A stretch of DNA of 64,000 bases. Origin: Saccharopolyspora gloriosae. GTDB taxonomy: Bacteria; Actinomycetota; Actinomycetes; Mycobacteriales; Pseudonocardiaceae. The position numbers were made by a program, and so were the translations under genes. The DNA lies in the NCBI RefSeq assembly GCF_022828475.1, contig NZ_CP059557.1, positions 372,001 through 436,000 of the forward strand, read 5' to 3'. Under the pieces are notes generated by a model. It was given only the letters and a program-made list of their open reading frames with translations. It was not told where the DNA came from and ran no database searches. How positions within the stretch are numbered: position 1 is the stretch's first letter; each line of letters starts with the position of its first letter. Below, piece after piece: positions 35,722-44,487 of this stretch.

Positions 35722-36134
35722 CGGTATTGCCTCCTCGGGAGACTGCTGTCTCTGGCGGGATGGGCTCGCCGACGGCTTCGTGCTCTCCAGCGGCTGGACC
35801 CCACGTCGCGGGTCCGTCCCGGATCACTCACTACCCGCAGGCGAGGCTAGTCAATCTATCTATCGGCCGCGTCGTTCGTGTGGGCCAACGCCACCCGAGT
35901 CCTTGCTCACTTCTTGCTGGTGTCACGGCTCGTTCCGCTCGGCGCGTTCGGCCGTCGCCGCGCAGGCCGGCCCGAGGGGCCGACCGGGCAAGCTCGAACA
36001 GGTGCAGGTCGACCAGGCGGTGGCGTGGGTGGCCGAGCAGGATCGCGCATGGTCGCTCCCGTGGTGAAACGCGCGAGGAAGGCTCATGAATGGGCGAGCC
36101 CGTTCACCTGGGGCGGTGAACGGGCTCGCAGGGC
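35722..36134. other. Intergenic region upstream of otsA
   Basis: This should contain the otsA promoter (35722-36090). I see no gene with convincing codon usage. It ends with the palindromic terminator of the thrE-like gene. Confidence 0.4.
36094..36129. terminator. Terminator palindrome of the GTGAACGG class downstream of the ThrE-like gene
   Basis: A perfect 15-bp stem GCGAGCCCGTTCACC (36094-36108) with 36115-36129 and a 6-nt loop. It lies 6 bp beyond the stop of the ThrE-like gene (36135). Confidence 0.75.
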
Positions 36135-37580
36135 TCATTCGAGACGGCGGCGGGTGGGGCGCAGCGGACCGGAGAGGCGAGGTCCCGACAGACGCCGTTC
36201 GAGCCGTCCCAGCCGAGTCCGGACCGGTTGGGCGAGGTATTCGCCCAGCACCACGCCCGCACCCAGCGCGAGGCCGGTCGCCGCGGCGATCATCAGGGTG
36301 GACATTCCGGCGGGGTCGCCCGCCACCGCGATCTGGTACAGGCCGCGGTAGGTGGCCAGACCGGGCAGCAGCGGGGCCACGCCGGACACCGCGATCACCA
36401 GCGTCGGGATCCCGAGATGCCGGGTCACGATGCCGCCCGCGAAGCCGACGACGGTCGTGGCGATCGCCCCCGCCAGCACCGGATTCACCCCCGCCAGCTG
36501 ATCGCTGGTGAGGACTCCCGCCACACCGGCCGCGACCGCGCCGCCGAGCCCGGCGATGATCAGCGGGCGCGGCGGGGCGTAGCTGGCCAGCGCGAAGCAC
36601 GCCGAGGTCGACGCGCCCGCCAGCATCTGGATCGGAATCCACAGGTCGGTGTTCGACCCGATCTGCGCGGCGCCCACGTCCCGCAGGTCGGCGCCGCCGT
36701 CGAGCCCGCCGAACAGCTCCACGCCGGTGTAGAGCGCAAGCACCACACCGGCGATCAGTCCGGCCGACATCAGCGCGAGTTCCGCGATGCGGCCCGCCGC
36801 GGTCACGTTGTACCCCGTGATCGCGTCCTGCATCGAACCGACGACGGTCATCCCGGACAGCAGCACGATGATGCTCGCCGCCACCGCCAGTGTCGGCGTG
36901 CTCAGCAACCTGAGTTCGGAACAGGCCAGCGCGATGCTCGTGGCGATCACGCCGCCCACCGCCTGTTGGAAGAAGAACGGCAGCGCCCGTTTGTTCAGCA
37001 TCCGGCCGATCCGGTCGACCAGTGCCGTCGCCACCGCGGCCACCAGCGCCAGCCACGGGTGGTCGTTGCCACCGAGCAGCACCGACAGCGAGGCCGCCAT
37101 GCCCGCCCACGACAGGGTCGCGACCCAGCGCGGGAACGGGTGCGGTGCGGAGGTGATCCGGTCCAGTTCGGCGTAGGCGTCGGAGGCGGAGATCCCGCCT
37201 GCGGTGATCTTGCGGACCAGGTCTTCCACGTCGGACAGCCGCGTGTAGTCGATGGACCGGTTGCGCACCACGCGCAGCGAGGTGATCGGCACCTCTTCGG
37301 TGCCTCGATAGCAGGAGACCGTGATCGACGTGTAGATCACGTCGACCTCGCAGTGGGGCAGACCGTACGCGCTGACCACACCGATGATCGTCGCGGTCAC
37401 GTCGGACGCGCCCGCGCCGCTGGCCATTTGGACTTCGCCGATTCGCAGCCCCAGGTCCATCACCAGATGGACTGTTGATTCCTCGGGCAGTGCCGGCCCG
37501 TAAACGGCGTTGCGGGTCCCGACCGTCTCGGCCGGGTCGCGCCGCCGCAGCACACCTCGGGCGCGCTGCGTGATTCCCAC
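36135..37580 (-). CDS. ThrE-type threonine/serine exporter family protein
   Basis: A 481-residue membrane protein. The N-terminal soluble DUF1212 domain (residues about 40-175) has LVMDLGLRIGEVQMASGAGA and the Cys-rich strands CEVDVIYTSITVSC, followed by about ten transmembrane helices in two blocks, as in C. glutamicum ThrE. It would export threonine or serine by proton antiport. The start chosen is GTG 37580 (VGITQRARG), with GAAGGTAGG upstream. The last 20 residues are very Arg-rich. Confidence 0.85.
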   Translation of the reverse strand: MGITQRARGVLRRRDPAETVGTRNAVYGPALPEESTVHLVMDLGLRIGEVQMASGAGASDVTATIIGVVSAYGLPHCEVDVIYTSITVSCYRGTEEVPITSLRVVRNRSIDYTRLSDVEDLVRKITAGGISASDAYAELDRITSAPHPFPRWVATLSWAGMAASLSVLLGGNDHPWLALVAAVATALVDRIGRMLNKRALPFFFQQAVGGVIATSIALACSELRLLSTPTLAVAASIIVLLSGMTVVGSMQDAITGYNVTAAGRIAELALMSAGLIAGVVLALYTGVELFGGLDGGADLRDVGAAQIGSNTDLWIPIQMLAGASTSACFALASYAPPRPLIIAGLGGAVAAGVAGVLTSDQLAGVNPVLAGAIATTVVGFAGGIVTRHLGIPTLVIAVSGVAPLLPGLATYRGLYQIAVAGDPAGMSTLMIAAATGLALGAGVVLGEYLAQPVRTRLGRLERRLSGPRLSGPLRPTRRRLE

Positions 37581-37802
37581 CGCAGACCTACCTTCCTGCT
37601 CGCCACCTCGCGGCGATCGTGTTGCTCGTCCCCTCGGCCATCGGCCTGCGTGCCTCAGCCGTTGCACGTCCTGTTCGTGTCCTCTGTCACGAGCCTGACA
37701 CCTCGTTCGCGCGCCCGCGGGCGAGGGGCCGCACCGGGACGGCCCCTCGTCCGCCACGGCCCGGCGCCGACTACGATGTGCGCGCACGGCGTGGCCGTGT
37801 GC

Positions 37803-37875
37803 GCCGCTGTAGCTCAGTTGGTAGAGCACCCGCCTTGTAAGCGGACGGTCAGGGGTTCGAGTCCCCTCAGCGGCT
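37803..37875 (+). tRNA. tRNA-Thr (anticodon TGT)
   Basis: A 73-nt cloverleaf. The acceptor stem GCCGCTG (37803-37809) pairs with CAGCGGC (37868-37874), discriminator T. The D arm has AGCTCAGTTGGTAGAGC, the anticodon loop is CTTGTAA with anticodon TGT at 37836-37838, and the T arm is AGGGGTTCGAGTCCCCT. CCA is not encoded. It reads ACA and ACG-type Thr codons. Confidence 0.97.
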
Positions 37876-38485
37876 CAATTCCGGCGTGTCGAGTTCGGCT
37901 GGTGCGGGACTCCGCCGCATCGGCGGCCGGGCGGGATCGGAGATCCGGAGGCAGGTGTCGGTGGGTTCTCCCGGCGTCGGCGTCCATGACGAACGCACCT
38001 GCGGTGCGAACACCGGGTTCTGCGGATCGGCCGGTGCGGCCGAGGTGAAATCTGCTCGTTTCGCCTACTGATGATCGGTGATCGAGTGTCGATTCTGTAC
38101 TACCCGACCGGGCGACGGCCGGTGAACGCGTCTTGTGACGAGGCCCGCTGGATCGCGGCTCGCGAAGTCAGGGGAGCGGGACGGCGAGCCGCCGGTCCGG
38201 GTCGGTCCACGCCGCGCGGACGTCGTGGTTGAGCCGGCCTGCGTCCGCGAGTGGTCGCATCCGTGACGACGCCCTGGGCGTTGCCGGGCCGCGGCGGCTC
38301 ATCGACGGGTGACTGGATCATCCGCGTTTCCTCCGGCGCTGACCGGCCACGGTGATCAGCGGCCGTTCAGCTGGCGTGGGCGATCGCGAGGTGGGAGTGC
38401 CGCGTGGCTGCGCGCCGTCACGCTGTCGGCGCCACTTCCCGGGCGTGGTCGACGGTCCGGGACCGCGGCGCGAGCGGGCGGGCGG
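37876..38485. other. Intergenic region after tRNA-Thr
   Basis: There is no convincing conserved gene in these 610 bp. One small open frame (38168-38302, minus) is listed separately. The minus strand also has GGAGG ahead of an ATG at 38321, which opens a different frame of 73 codons; neither frame is secure. Confidence 0.4.
38168..38302 (-). CDS. Possible 44-residue protein
   Basis: It starts at ATG 38302 and ends ADAGRLNHDVRAAWTDPDRR before a short hydrophobic C-terminus. The composition (alternating polar and charged residues, W in AAW) looks protein-like, but I do not recognise a family and there is no ribosome binding site directly upstream. It overlaps another frame starting at 38321 that does have GGAGG. 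The region may be a small gene disturbed by a frameshift. Confidence 0.25.
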   Translation of the reverse strand: MSRRGPATPRASSRMRPLADAGRLNHDVRAAWTDPDRRLAVPLP

Positions 38486-39259
38486 TCACCCGGCGGGATT
38501 GAGGTGGATGACGCCGAAGGCGGCGCCCGACGGGTCCTGCACCACGGCGAAGCGGCCGGGCTCGATGTCGACCGGGCCGACCAGGACGGTGCCACCGAGC
38601 CGGGTGGCGTCGCCGATGGCGCGATCGGTGTCCGGGACCGCGAAGTACACCAGCCAGTGCGCCGGGACCTCGGCGGGCCAGTTCTCGTCGATCCCGATCA
38701 TCCCGCCGATCTCGTGGCCGCCCAGTCGCAGCAGCCGGTACTCGGTGCCGTCGACGGCCTGCGGAGCCACCTCCCAGCCGAACACCGCGCGGTAGAACTC
38801 GGTGGCGCGATCGGGTTCGCGGGTGGCGAGTTCGTGCCAGCACGGCGTGCCGGGTTCGTTGACGACGGTCGAACCGGGGTGCTGGTTCGGCTGCCACACC
38901 GCGACCACGGCGCCGGTGGGGTCGGAGCAGACGGCCATCCGGCCCGCGTCGAACACGTCCATCGGGTTCAGGTGCACTCGGCCGCCGTTGCGCTGGATCG
39001 CGTCCGCGGCGGCGTCCGCGTCGACCGTGGACACGTAGGTGGTCCAGGACGTCGGGCCGTGCCCGGGTTCGTCTTGGGGGCCGATGCCCGCGATCGGCTT
39101 GCCGTTGCGCTGGCAGATCCGGTAGTTGCCTGCGTCCGGGCCGGAGTCGTGCACGGTCCAGCCGAACAGCTCGGCGTAGAACTCCGAGGCGGAGCCGGGG
39201 TCGGCGGTGGTGAGGTCGACCCAACAGGGCGTGCCGGGCGGGTACGACGTGATCTCCAT
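38486..39259 (-). CDS. VOC (glyoxalase-fold) family protein, two domains
   Basis: A 257-residue protein made of two tandem vicinal-oxygen-chelate domains. Each begins with the same kind of strand (GTPCWVDLTTADPGSASEFY and GTPCWHELATREPDRATEFY, residues about 9 and 137), followed by an FGW motif, and ends in an F/V-A-V-x-QDP-type strand. Members of this subgroup are often annotated as hydroxylase-like or antibiotic-binding proteins, but without known activity. The start at 39259 is well placed. The downstream region shows no terminator. Confidence 0.82.
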   Translation of the reverse strand: MEITSYPPGTPCWVDLTTADPGSASEFYAELFGWTVHDSGPDAGNYRICQRNGKPIAGIGPQDEPGHGPTSWTTYVSTVDADAAADAIQRNGGRVHLNPMDVFDAGRMAVCSDPTGAVVAVWQPNQHPGSTVVNEPGTPCWHELATREPDRATEFYRAVFGWEVAPQAVDGTEYRLLRLGGHEIGGMIGIDENWPAEVPAHWLVYFAVPDTDRAIGDATRLGGTVLVGPVDIEPGRFAVVQDPSGAAFGVIHLNPAG

Positions 39260-39499
39260 GAGAGTCCCCGAGTTCGTGGAGTGGGCCGCACGACCCTTGA
39301 CGACGAGGTGCGGCGGCGGCCCATAGTGGGCATTCGAATGTTGGGCTGGTCAATCGAACGGCGCATCTCGATCAGGTCTAAATCCCGGGATGTGGTGGCG
39401 AATAGTGACCAATTGGTTGACCCATTACCCGTTCGGGTGAGGTCATGGGACCACTTGACCGTCCCCACAGCTTGTCGCTGCTACCCAGAGGAGATCAGC

Positions 39500-40234
39500 G
39501 TGTCCCTGGCACGAGTGCTGACCGGCGCCGCGGGCTTGGCCCTGGCCGCCGCCGCCTTCGCAGTCCCCGCCCAGGCCGCCGCCCCCGCGGCGCCCGCCCC
39601 GATCGACATGCAGCCGATGATCATCGACGGCGAGGAGGCCGCTGACGCTCCTTGGGCCGTTCGCTTGCTGAACGACGGCCAGGAGGCCTGTACCGCCACC
39701 GCCATCTCTCCCGACTGGGTGCTCACCGCGCAGCACTGCGTCGAAGGCGCGGGCGACGCGATCAGCTTCAAGGTCGGCAGCCTCAACCAGCACCAGGGTG
39801 AGGAGTTCAAGGCCAAGGCCGGCGGCGTGCACGTGCACGACAGCGTCGACCTCGCCCTGGTCAACGTCGACCGCCCGATGAACGTCGAGTTCTCGCCGCT
39901 CGGCTCGACCGGTGACGTCAGCAACGGCGACACCGTTCAGGTCTACGGCTGGGGCGCGACCTGCACCGACCAGCCCGAGGCCCAGTGCCAGGCGGAGAAC
40001 CTGAAGGTGGCCGACGTCAAGGTCACCGACATCGCCTGCACCGACTACCGCGGCGGCACCGCGGTCTGCGCCGACCGCGTCAACGGCATCACCGCCGGTG
40101 GTGACTCGGGCGGCCCGATGTTCTCCAACGGCACCCAGGTCGGCGTGGCCTCCACGAGCGACCGCGCGACCACGACGGCGTACACGAACGTCACCGAGTA
40201 CCGCGACTGGATCAAGGAAGTCGCCGGCGTCTGA
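39500..40234 (+). CDS. Secreted trypsin-like serine protease
   Basis: A 244-residue S1A protease. The signal peptide (residues 1-27) ends AVPAQA-A, followed by a short propeptide and the mature start IIDGEEA. The catalytic triad is H79 (TAQHC), D117 (DSVDLAL) and S203 (GGDSGGP). Cysteines at 64, 80, 155, 163, 180 and 190 fit three disulfides. The start is GTG 39500 with AGAGGAG seven bases upstream. A strong terminator follows the stop. Confidence 0.93.
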   Translation: MSLARVLTGAAGLALAAAAFAVPAQAAAPAAPAPIDMQPMIIDGEEAADAPWAVRLLNDGQEACTATAISPDWVLTAQHCVEGAGDAISFKVGSLNQHQGEEFKAKAGGVHVHDSVDLALVNVDRPMNVEFSPLGSTGDVSNGDTVQVYGWGATCTDQPEAQCQAENLKVADVKVTDIACTDYRGGTAVCADRVNGITAGGDSGGPMFSNGTQVGVASTSDRATTTAYTNVTEYRDWIKEVAGV

Positions 40235-40261
40235 TTCACGCCGAAGACTCAGCAGCACCCG

Positions 40262-40291
40262 CGTCCGGGGCCGCCACGGCGGCCCCGGACG
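40262..40291 (+). terminator. Terminator after the protease
   Basis: A perfect 14-bp stem CGTCCGGGGCCGCC/GGCGGCCCCGGACG with a 2-base loop, 27 bp beyond the stop. Confidence 0.8.
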
Positions 40292-40623
40292 TGTGCGTTC
40301 CGGTGCCGGATAGTAAGAGCCCGTGCACCGCGAGTGGCCGCTCGGCGGATGAAGATCGCAATTTCCGGCGCGGTCGGTGAAAAATGCGGACGAGCAATCG
40401 GACCCGGCTCTGGACGCGATCCACTCACGGACGTTTTCGCTGGTCACGTCCGCGGTGCGCATATTGGATCACTATGCGTGGTAGATCGTTATCATTGTGC
40501 TGACGCGCCGCGCAACAATCCTGTCGTGCTCATCACGTGTAAAATCGGGTATCGCCTGGTAGTGACGCCAGGAAACGGTCGAGTACCTGACGCGTTACCG
40601 ATGTTCTGTTAAGTTGGCAAAGC
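40292..40623 (+). promoter_or_regulatory. Leader and promoter region of the ectoine operon
   Basis: A noticeably AT-richer stretch (especially 40440-40620, for example TATCATTGTGCTGACG and TAAAATCGGGTATCG) in otherwise GC-rich DNA. It should hold the salt-responsive ect promoter. There is no good Shine-Dalgarno sequence ahead of ectA, so its start may be close to the transcript end. I cannot fix -35 or -10 elements with confidence. Confidence 0.45.
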
Positions 40624-41226
40624 ATGACCGGCGACAAACCCAGCCATAACGGCGACGGACCGAATGGCGGACGGAATGACGGGAGCGGTTCTTCCGCTTC
40701 CGGCGAGATCGGTATTCCGGTCGTCGCGGACGGTCCCGCACTCTATCGGATCACCCGTGATTCTCGAGTGCTCGATGTGAACTCGTCCTACGCGTACCTG
40801 TTGTGGTGCCGGGACTTCGCGCACACCAGCGCGGTGGCGCGGGAGGGCGGCGAAGTGGTCGGTTTCGTGACCGGCTACCTGCGCCCGGACGCCCCGGACG
40901 TGTTGATGATCTGGCAGGTCGCCGTGGACTCCTCGCAGCGTGGCCGCGGTGTGGCGGGCAAGTTGCTCGGGCACCTGCTCGACCGGCTGGTGCCGCAGGG
41001 CGTCCGCTACCTGGAGACGACGATCACCGCCGACAACACCGCGTCGATCAAATTGTTCTCGGCGCTGGCCAGGGACCGCGGTACGGAACTCGCTCGCAGC
41101 GAGCTGTTCGGCGCCGAGCTGTTCCCGGACGCGCACCTGGGCGAGGACCTCTACCGGATCGGTCCGTTCACGGCTCCCGGTGTCGTGGCAGGTGAAGCCG
41201 CCGCGACGCCACGACCGGCGGACTGA
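40624..41226 (+). CDS. ectA: L-2,4-diaminobutyrate acetyltransferase
   Basis: This GNAT enzyme acetylates diaminobutyrate in the second step of ectoine synthesis. The 200-residue protein has the GNAT acetyl-CoA motif QRGRGVAGKLLGHLLD (residues about 102-117), YLETTITADNTASIKLFSAL and the EctA-typical beginning SSYAYLLWCRDFAHTS. A 36-residue N-terminal extension rich in Gly, Asn and Asp precedes the domain. It is first in the ectABC operon, and ectB follows after 156 bp. Confidence 0.94.
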   Translation: MTGDKPSHNGDGPNGGRNDGSGSSASGEIGIPVVADGPALYRITRDSRVLDVNSSYAYLLWCRDFAHTSAVAREGGEVVGFVTGYLRPDAPDVLMIWQVAVDSSQRGRGVAGKLLGHLLDRLVPQGVRYLETTITADNTASIKLFSALARDRGTELARSELFGAELFPDAHLGEDLYRIGPFTAPGVVAGEAAATPRPAD

Positions 41227-41348
41227 CCACGAGCACGTCCGCGCGGCCCTCGATGGGAGCCGGTGGCGCGGGGAGGCGTGCCGCGCCGTACAGACGAAAC
41301 GAGTTCCGACGGCAGGTCTCCGGGTGGAGACCATGACCGATTTGCAGT

Positions 41349-41369
41349 CGGTGGCCGCTTCGGCCACCG
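41349..41369 (+). promoter_or_regulatory. Hairpin in the ectA-ectB spacer
   Basis: The stem CGGTGGCCG (41349-41357) and CGGCCACCG (41361-41369) has a 3-nt loop and ends six bases before the GGAGGA ribosome binding site of ectB. It could tune the ectB:ectA ratio or protect processed mRNA. Confidence 0.45.
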
Positions 41370-41382
41370 CGAACGGAGGATC

Positions 41383-42630
41383 GTGAACGATATCTTCGCA
41401 AGCCTCGAATCCGAGGTTCGCAGTTACAGCCGCACCTGGCCGACGACGTTCGACAAGGCGGGTGGCAGCTGGCTCTACGGCGAGGACGGCACGCCCTACC
41501 TGGACTTCTTCGCCGGCGCGGGTGCGCTGAACTACGGCCACAACAACCCGCTGCTCAAGCGCAAGCTGATCGAATACATCGAGCGCGACGGCGTCACGCA
41601 CGGGCTCGACCAGGCGACCGTCGCCAAACGGGAGTTCCTGGAGACCGTCGACGAGAAACTGCTCAAACCGCGCGGCCTGGACTACAAGGTCCAGTTCCCC
41701 GGGCCGACGGGCACCAACTCCGTCGAGTCCGCGCTCAAGCTGGTCCGCAAGATCACCGGCCGTGAGTCGATCATCAGCTTCACCAACGCGTTCCACGGCA
41801 TGACGCTGGGTTCGCTGTCGGTGACGGGCAACTCGATGAAGCGCGGCGGCGCGGGCATCCCGCTGGTGCACTCCACGCCGATGCCCTACGACAACTACTT
41901 CGACGGGCAGTATCCGGACTTCCTGTACTTCGAGCGGCTGCTCGAAGACAGCGGTTCCGGCCTGAACGAGCCCGCCGCGGTGATCGTGGAGACGCTGCAG
42001 GGCGAGGGCGGCATCAACTCGTCCCGTCCGGAGTGGCTGCGCGGCCTGCGCGAACTGTGCGACAAGCACGGCATGCTGCTGATCGTCGACGACGTGCAGA
42101 TGGGCTGCGGCCGCACCGGTCCGTTCTTCAGCTTCGAAGAGGCCGGCATCACCCCGGACATCGTCTGCCTGTCCAAGTCCATCGGCGGCTACGGCATGCC
42201 GCTGGCGCTGACGCTGATCAAGTCCGAGCACGACGTCTGGGAGCCCGGCGAGCACAACGGCACCTTCCGCGGCAACAACCCCGCGTTCGTGACCGCGTCC
42301 GAGGCGCTGAAGCTGTACTGGAGCGACGACTCGCTGCAGCAGAGCACCATCGCCAAGGGCGAGCGCATCGGCCAGGTCATCGGCGAGATCGCCGACAAGT
42401 ACGAGGGCGGCGTGGCCAAGGGTCGCGGCCTCGCTCGGGGCCTCGGCTTCGAGGACCCGGAGACCGCGGGCAAGATCTCCAAGGCCGCGTTCGACCGGAA
42501 GCTGATCCTGGAGACGTCCGGCCCGCAGAGCGAAGTGATCAAGATCATGCCGCCGCTTACCTTGTCGGATGAAGAGCTCGAACAGGGGCTTCAGATCATC
42601 GTCGATTCGGTGCAAGCTGTGCTTGCCTGA
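41383..42630 (+). CDS. ectB: Diaminobutyrate-2-oxoglutarate aminotransferase
   Basis: This PLP enzyme makes 2,4-diaminobutyrate from aspartate semialdehyde with glutamate as amino donor, the first committed step to ectoine. The 415-residue class III aminotransferase has [19 protein letters not shown], the [11 protein letters not shown] block, [13 protein letters not shown] and the PLP-lysine motif [14 protein letters not shown]. The start is GTG 41383 ([14 protein letters not shown]), with GGAGGA at a good distance; longer upstream frames are not family-like. Confidence 0.95.
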   Translation: MNDIFASLESEVRSYSRTWPTTFDKAGGSWLYGEDGTPYLDFFAGAGALNYGHNNPLLKRKLIEYIERDGVTHGLDQATVAKREFLETVDEKLLKPRGLDYKVQFPGPTGTNSVESALKLVRKITGRESIISFTNAFHGMTLGSLSVTGNSMKRGGAGIPLVHSTPMPYDNYFDGQYPDFLYFERLLEDSGSGLNEPAAVIVETLQGEGGINSSRPEWLRGLRELCDKHGMLLIVDDVQMGCGRTGPFFSFEEAGITPDIVCLSKSIGGYGMPLALTLIKSEHDVWEPGEHNGTFRGNNPAFVTASEALKLYWSDDSLQQSTIAKGERIGQVIGEIADKYEGGVAKGRGLARGLGFEDPETAGKISKAAFDRKLILETSGPQSEVIKIMPPLTLSDEELEQGLQIIVDSVQAVLA

Positions 42631-42714
42631 TCCACCAAACGCACGTGACGGCCGGCCCGCACATCCGGGTCGGCCGTCTCGTTCGGCACCACCGGCACCA
42701 CGAAGGAGGGCATT

Positions 42715-43104
42715 GTGTTCGTCCGCAGCCTCGAAGAGGTCGAGAACACCGACGACGACATCCAGACCGAGAACTGGCGCAGCAAGCGCATCGTGCTGGC
42801 CAGGGAGAAGGTCGGCTTCTCGGTGCACGAGACGACCCTCTACGCCGGTACCGTGAACGACTTCTGGTACGCCAACCACATCGAAGCCGTGTTCGTGTAC
42901 GAGGGCGAGGGTGAGCTCGAGAACAAGTCGACCGGCGAGATCCACCAGCTCAAGCCGGGCACGCTGTACATGCTCAACGAGCACGACAAGCACCAGGTCC
43001 GCCCCAAAACGGACATCCGCACCGTCTGCGTGTTCAACCCGCCGGTGACCGGCCGCGAGGTGCACGACGAGAACGGCGTGTACCCGCTGATCGTGGAGGA
43101 CTGA
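42715..43104 (+). CDS. ectC: L-ectoine synthase
   Basis: This cupin enzyme closes the ring of N-gamma-acetyl-diaminobutyrate to ectoine. The 129-residue protein has the EctC signature [25 protein letters not shown] (marking residues about 38-62 only), the cupin strands [18 protein letters not shown] and the metal/substrate motif NEHDKHQVR. It starts with GTG 42715, preceded by GAAGGAGG. It ends the ectABC unit; a strong terminator follows 32 bp later. Confidence 0.95.
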   Translation: MFVRSLEEVENTDDDIQTENWRSKRIVLAREKVGFSVHETTLYAGTVNDFWYANHIEAVFVYEGEGELENKSTGEIHQLKPGTLYMLNEHDKHQVRPKTDIRTVCVFNPPVTGREVHDENGVYPLIVED

Positions 43105-43136
43105 CCAGGCATCGACCTGGCGTGTTCCACGTCGCC

Positions 43137-43178
43137 ACCGCCCACGAGCCGCCGCCCGCGGCCCGTGGGCGGTTTTTT
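43137..43178 (+). terminator. Rho-independent terminator between ectC and ectD
   Basis: The stem ACCGCCCACG/CGTGGGCGGT (43137-43146 with 43164-43173) is followed by TTTTTT. This is the clearest T-tract terminator in the window. It would allow ectABC transcription without ectD, although ectD commonly follows ectC in one operon in other actinobacteria. Confidence 0.9.
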
Positions 43179-43396
43179 CTCCCCCGGTGGGCGCGCGGTA
43201 CCGGACTCGCCGCCGAAACGCATGCGTAATGACCGTGCCGGTCGGGTAGCCCGGAACTGTCTGGTTGCCTGCCGCGGTGCGCGAGAGCTATCCCGGGACA
43301 ATGGGAATCGCCACTGACCGAGGAACCGAGAAATGGCGCCCGAATCCGATCCGGAATCGGGCGCTCCGGCGGTAATTCGCGAAGGAGGCGCAACTG

Positions 43397-44299
43397 ATGA
43401 CCGTCGCGGATGTGACGACTCAGGATCGTTATCCGACTCGGCGCGGTACCGAGTCCGCATTCATTGAACGCACCGATCCGGTCGTGTGGAAGGGCGTGCG
43501 CGCCGGTCCCGCCACCCGGACCGACCTGGCCACGCACGAGTCCAAGGGATTCCACACCGTGCCGGGCCTGCTGTCCCCGGCGGAGGTGCAGAAGTACTGG
43601 CAGGAGCTCGATCGGCTGACCAAGGATCCCGAGGTCCGGGCCGATGAGCGCACCGTCGTGGAGAAGGACTCCGGGCAGGTCCGTTCCCTGTTCGAGGTGC
43701 ACCGCACCAGCGAGTTGATCGCCGAACTGGTGCGGGACCCGCGAGTGCTGGATCGCGCTCGGCAGATTCTGGGGTCCGAGGTGTACGTGCACCAGAGCCG
43801 GATCAACTACATGCCGGGGTTCAAGGGAAGCGGGTTCTACTGGCATTCCGATTTCGAGACCTGGCACGCCGAGGATGGTCTTCCCGCGCCGCGCGCGGTG
43901 AGTCTGTCGGTGGCCCTCACCGACAATTACCCGTTCAACGGCGGCTTGATGGTGATGCCGGGCGCGCACCGCACCTACGTTTCCTGCGCGGGCCGCACCC
44001 CCGGGGAGAACTACAAATCTTCGCTCAAGGAGCAGAAGGTGGGGGTGCCGGGTGAGGACGACATCACCCGCCTCGGCTACGAGCACGGAATCGAGCAGTT
44101 CACCGGTTACGCCGGGTCGGCGCTGTGGTTCGACTCGAACACGATGCACGGCTCCGGGAACAACATCACGCCGTTCCCGCGGTCGAACATCTTCATCGTG
44201 TTCAACAGCGTGCACAACGCACCGGTGACACCGTTCGCGGCGGACCGCCCGCGTCCGGAGTTCGTCGCCGCGCGGGACACCACCGCGATCGTCCGCTGA
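43397..44299 (+). CDS. ectD: Ectoine 5-hydroxylase
   Basis: This non-haem Fe(II)/2-oxoglutarate dioxygenase converts ectoine to 5-hydroxyectoine. In the 300-residue protein the iron ligands are H150 and D152 (YWHSDFETWHAEDG) and H251 (TMHGSGNN). The 2-oxoglutarate-binding region PFPRSNIFIVFNSVHN and the EctD block LTDNYPFNGGLMVMPGAH are present. The start is ATG 43397 with GAAGGAGG upstream. It has its own upstream region (43179-43396) after the ectC terminator, so it is probably transcribed separately. Confidence 0.95.
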   Translation: MTVADVTTQDRYPTRRGTESAFIERTDPVVWKGVRAGPATRTDLATHESKGFHTVPGLLSPAEVQKYWQELDRLTKDPEVRADERTVVEKDSGQVRSLFEVHRTSELIAELVRDPRVLDRARQILGSEVYVHQSRINYMPGFKGSGFYWHSDFETWHAEDGLPAPRAVSLSVALTDNYPFNGGLMVMPGAHRTYVSCAGRTPGENYKSSLKEQKVGVPGEDDITRLGYEHGIEQFTGYAGSALWFDSNTMHGSGNNITPFPRSNIFIVFNSVHNAPVTPFAADRPRPEFVAARDTTAIVR

Positions 44300-44310
44300 C
44301 GGCGGCCCCG

Positions 44311-44343
44311 CCGGCCCGGCTGCGCGCCACGCGGCCGGGCCGG
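44311..44343 (+). terminator. Terminator after ectD
   Basis: Arms CCGGCCCGGC (44311-44320) and GCCGGGCCGG (44334-44343) form a 10-bp GC stem, 11 bp beyond the stop. Confidence 0.7.
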
Positions 44344-44408
44344 TTCGCGTCGGACCCCATGTGGCGTCATGCTCGACCCGGGACGCGCCGCTTGAGGCCC
44401 CAAAAGGG

Positions 44409-44426
44409 TTGGAATACTGATTCCAA
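44409..44426. promoter_or_regulatory. Palindrome upstream of the SAM methyltransferase gene
   Basis: TTGGAAT-ACTG-ATTCCAA is a perfect 7-bp inverted repeat, 62 bp upstream of the ATG at 44488. Its AT-rich arms stand out from the surroundings. It is a candidate operator, and the binding protein is unknown. Confidence 0.5.
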
Positions 44427-44487
44427 TGGGCGATCGTGGAGGGTGATCCACGGCGTCACCCGCTATAGGGCGGTCCCAGGAGAGCGG

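Noticed and set aside
38309-40234. Long plus-strand frame fused in front of the protease
   Set aside because: The protease has its own GTG start with a good ribosome binding site and signal peptide; the upstream part is antisense to the VOC gene.
40609-43065. An 818-codon minus-strand frame across ectA, ectB and ectC
   Set aside because: It spans three well-supported genes and their spacers in antisense, which excludes a real protein.
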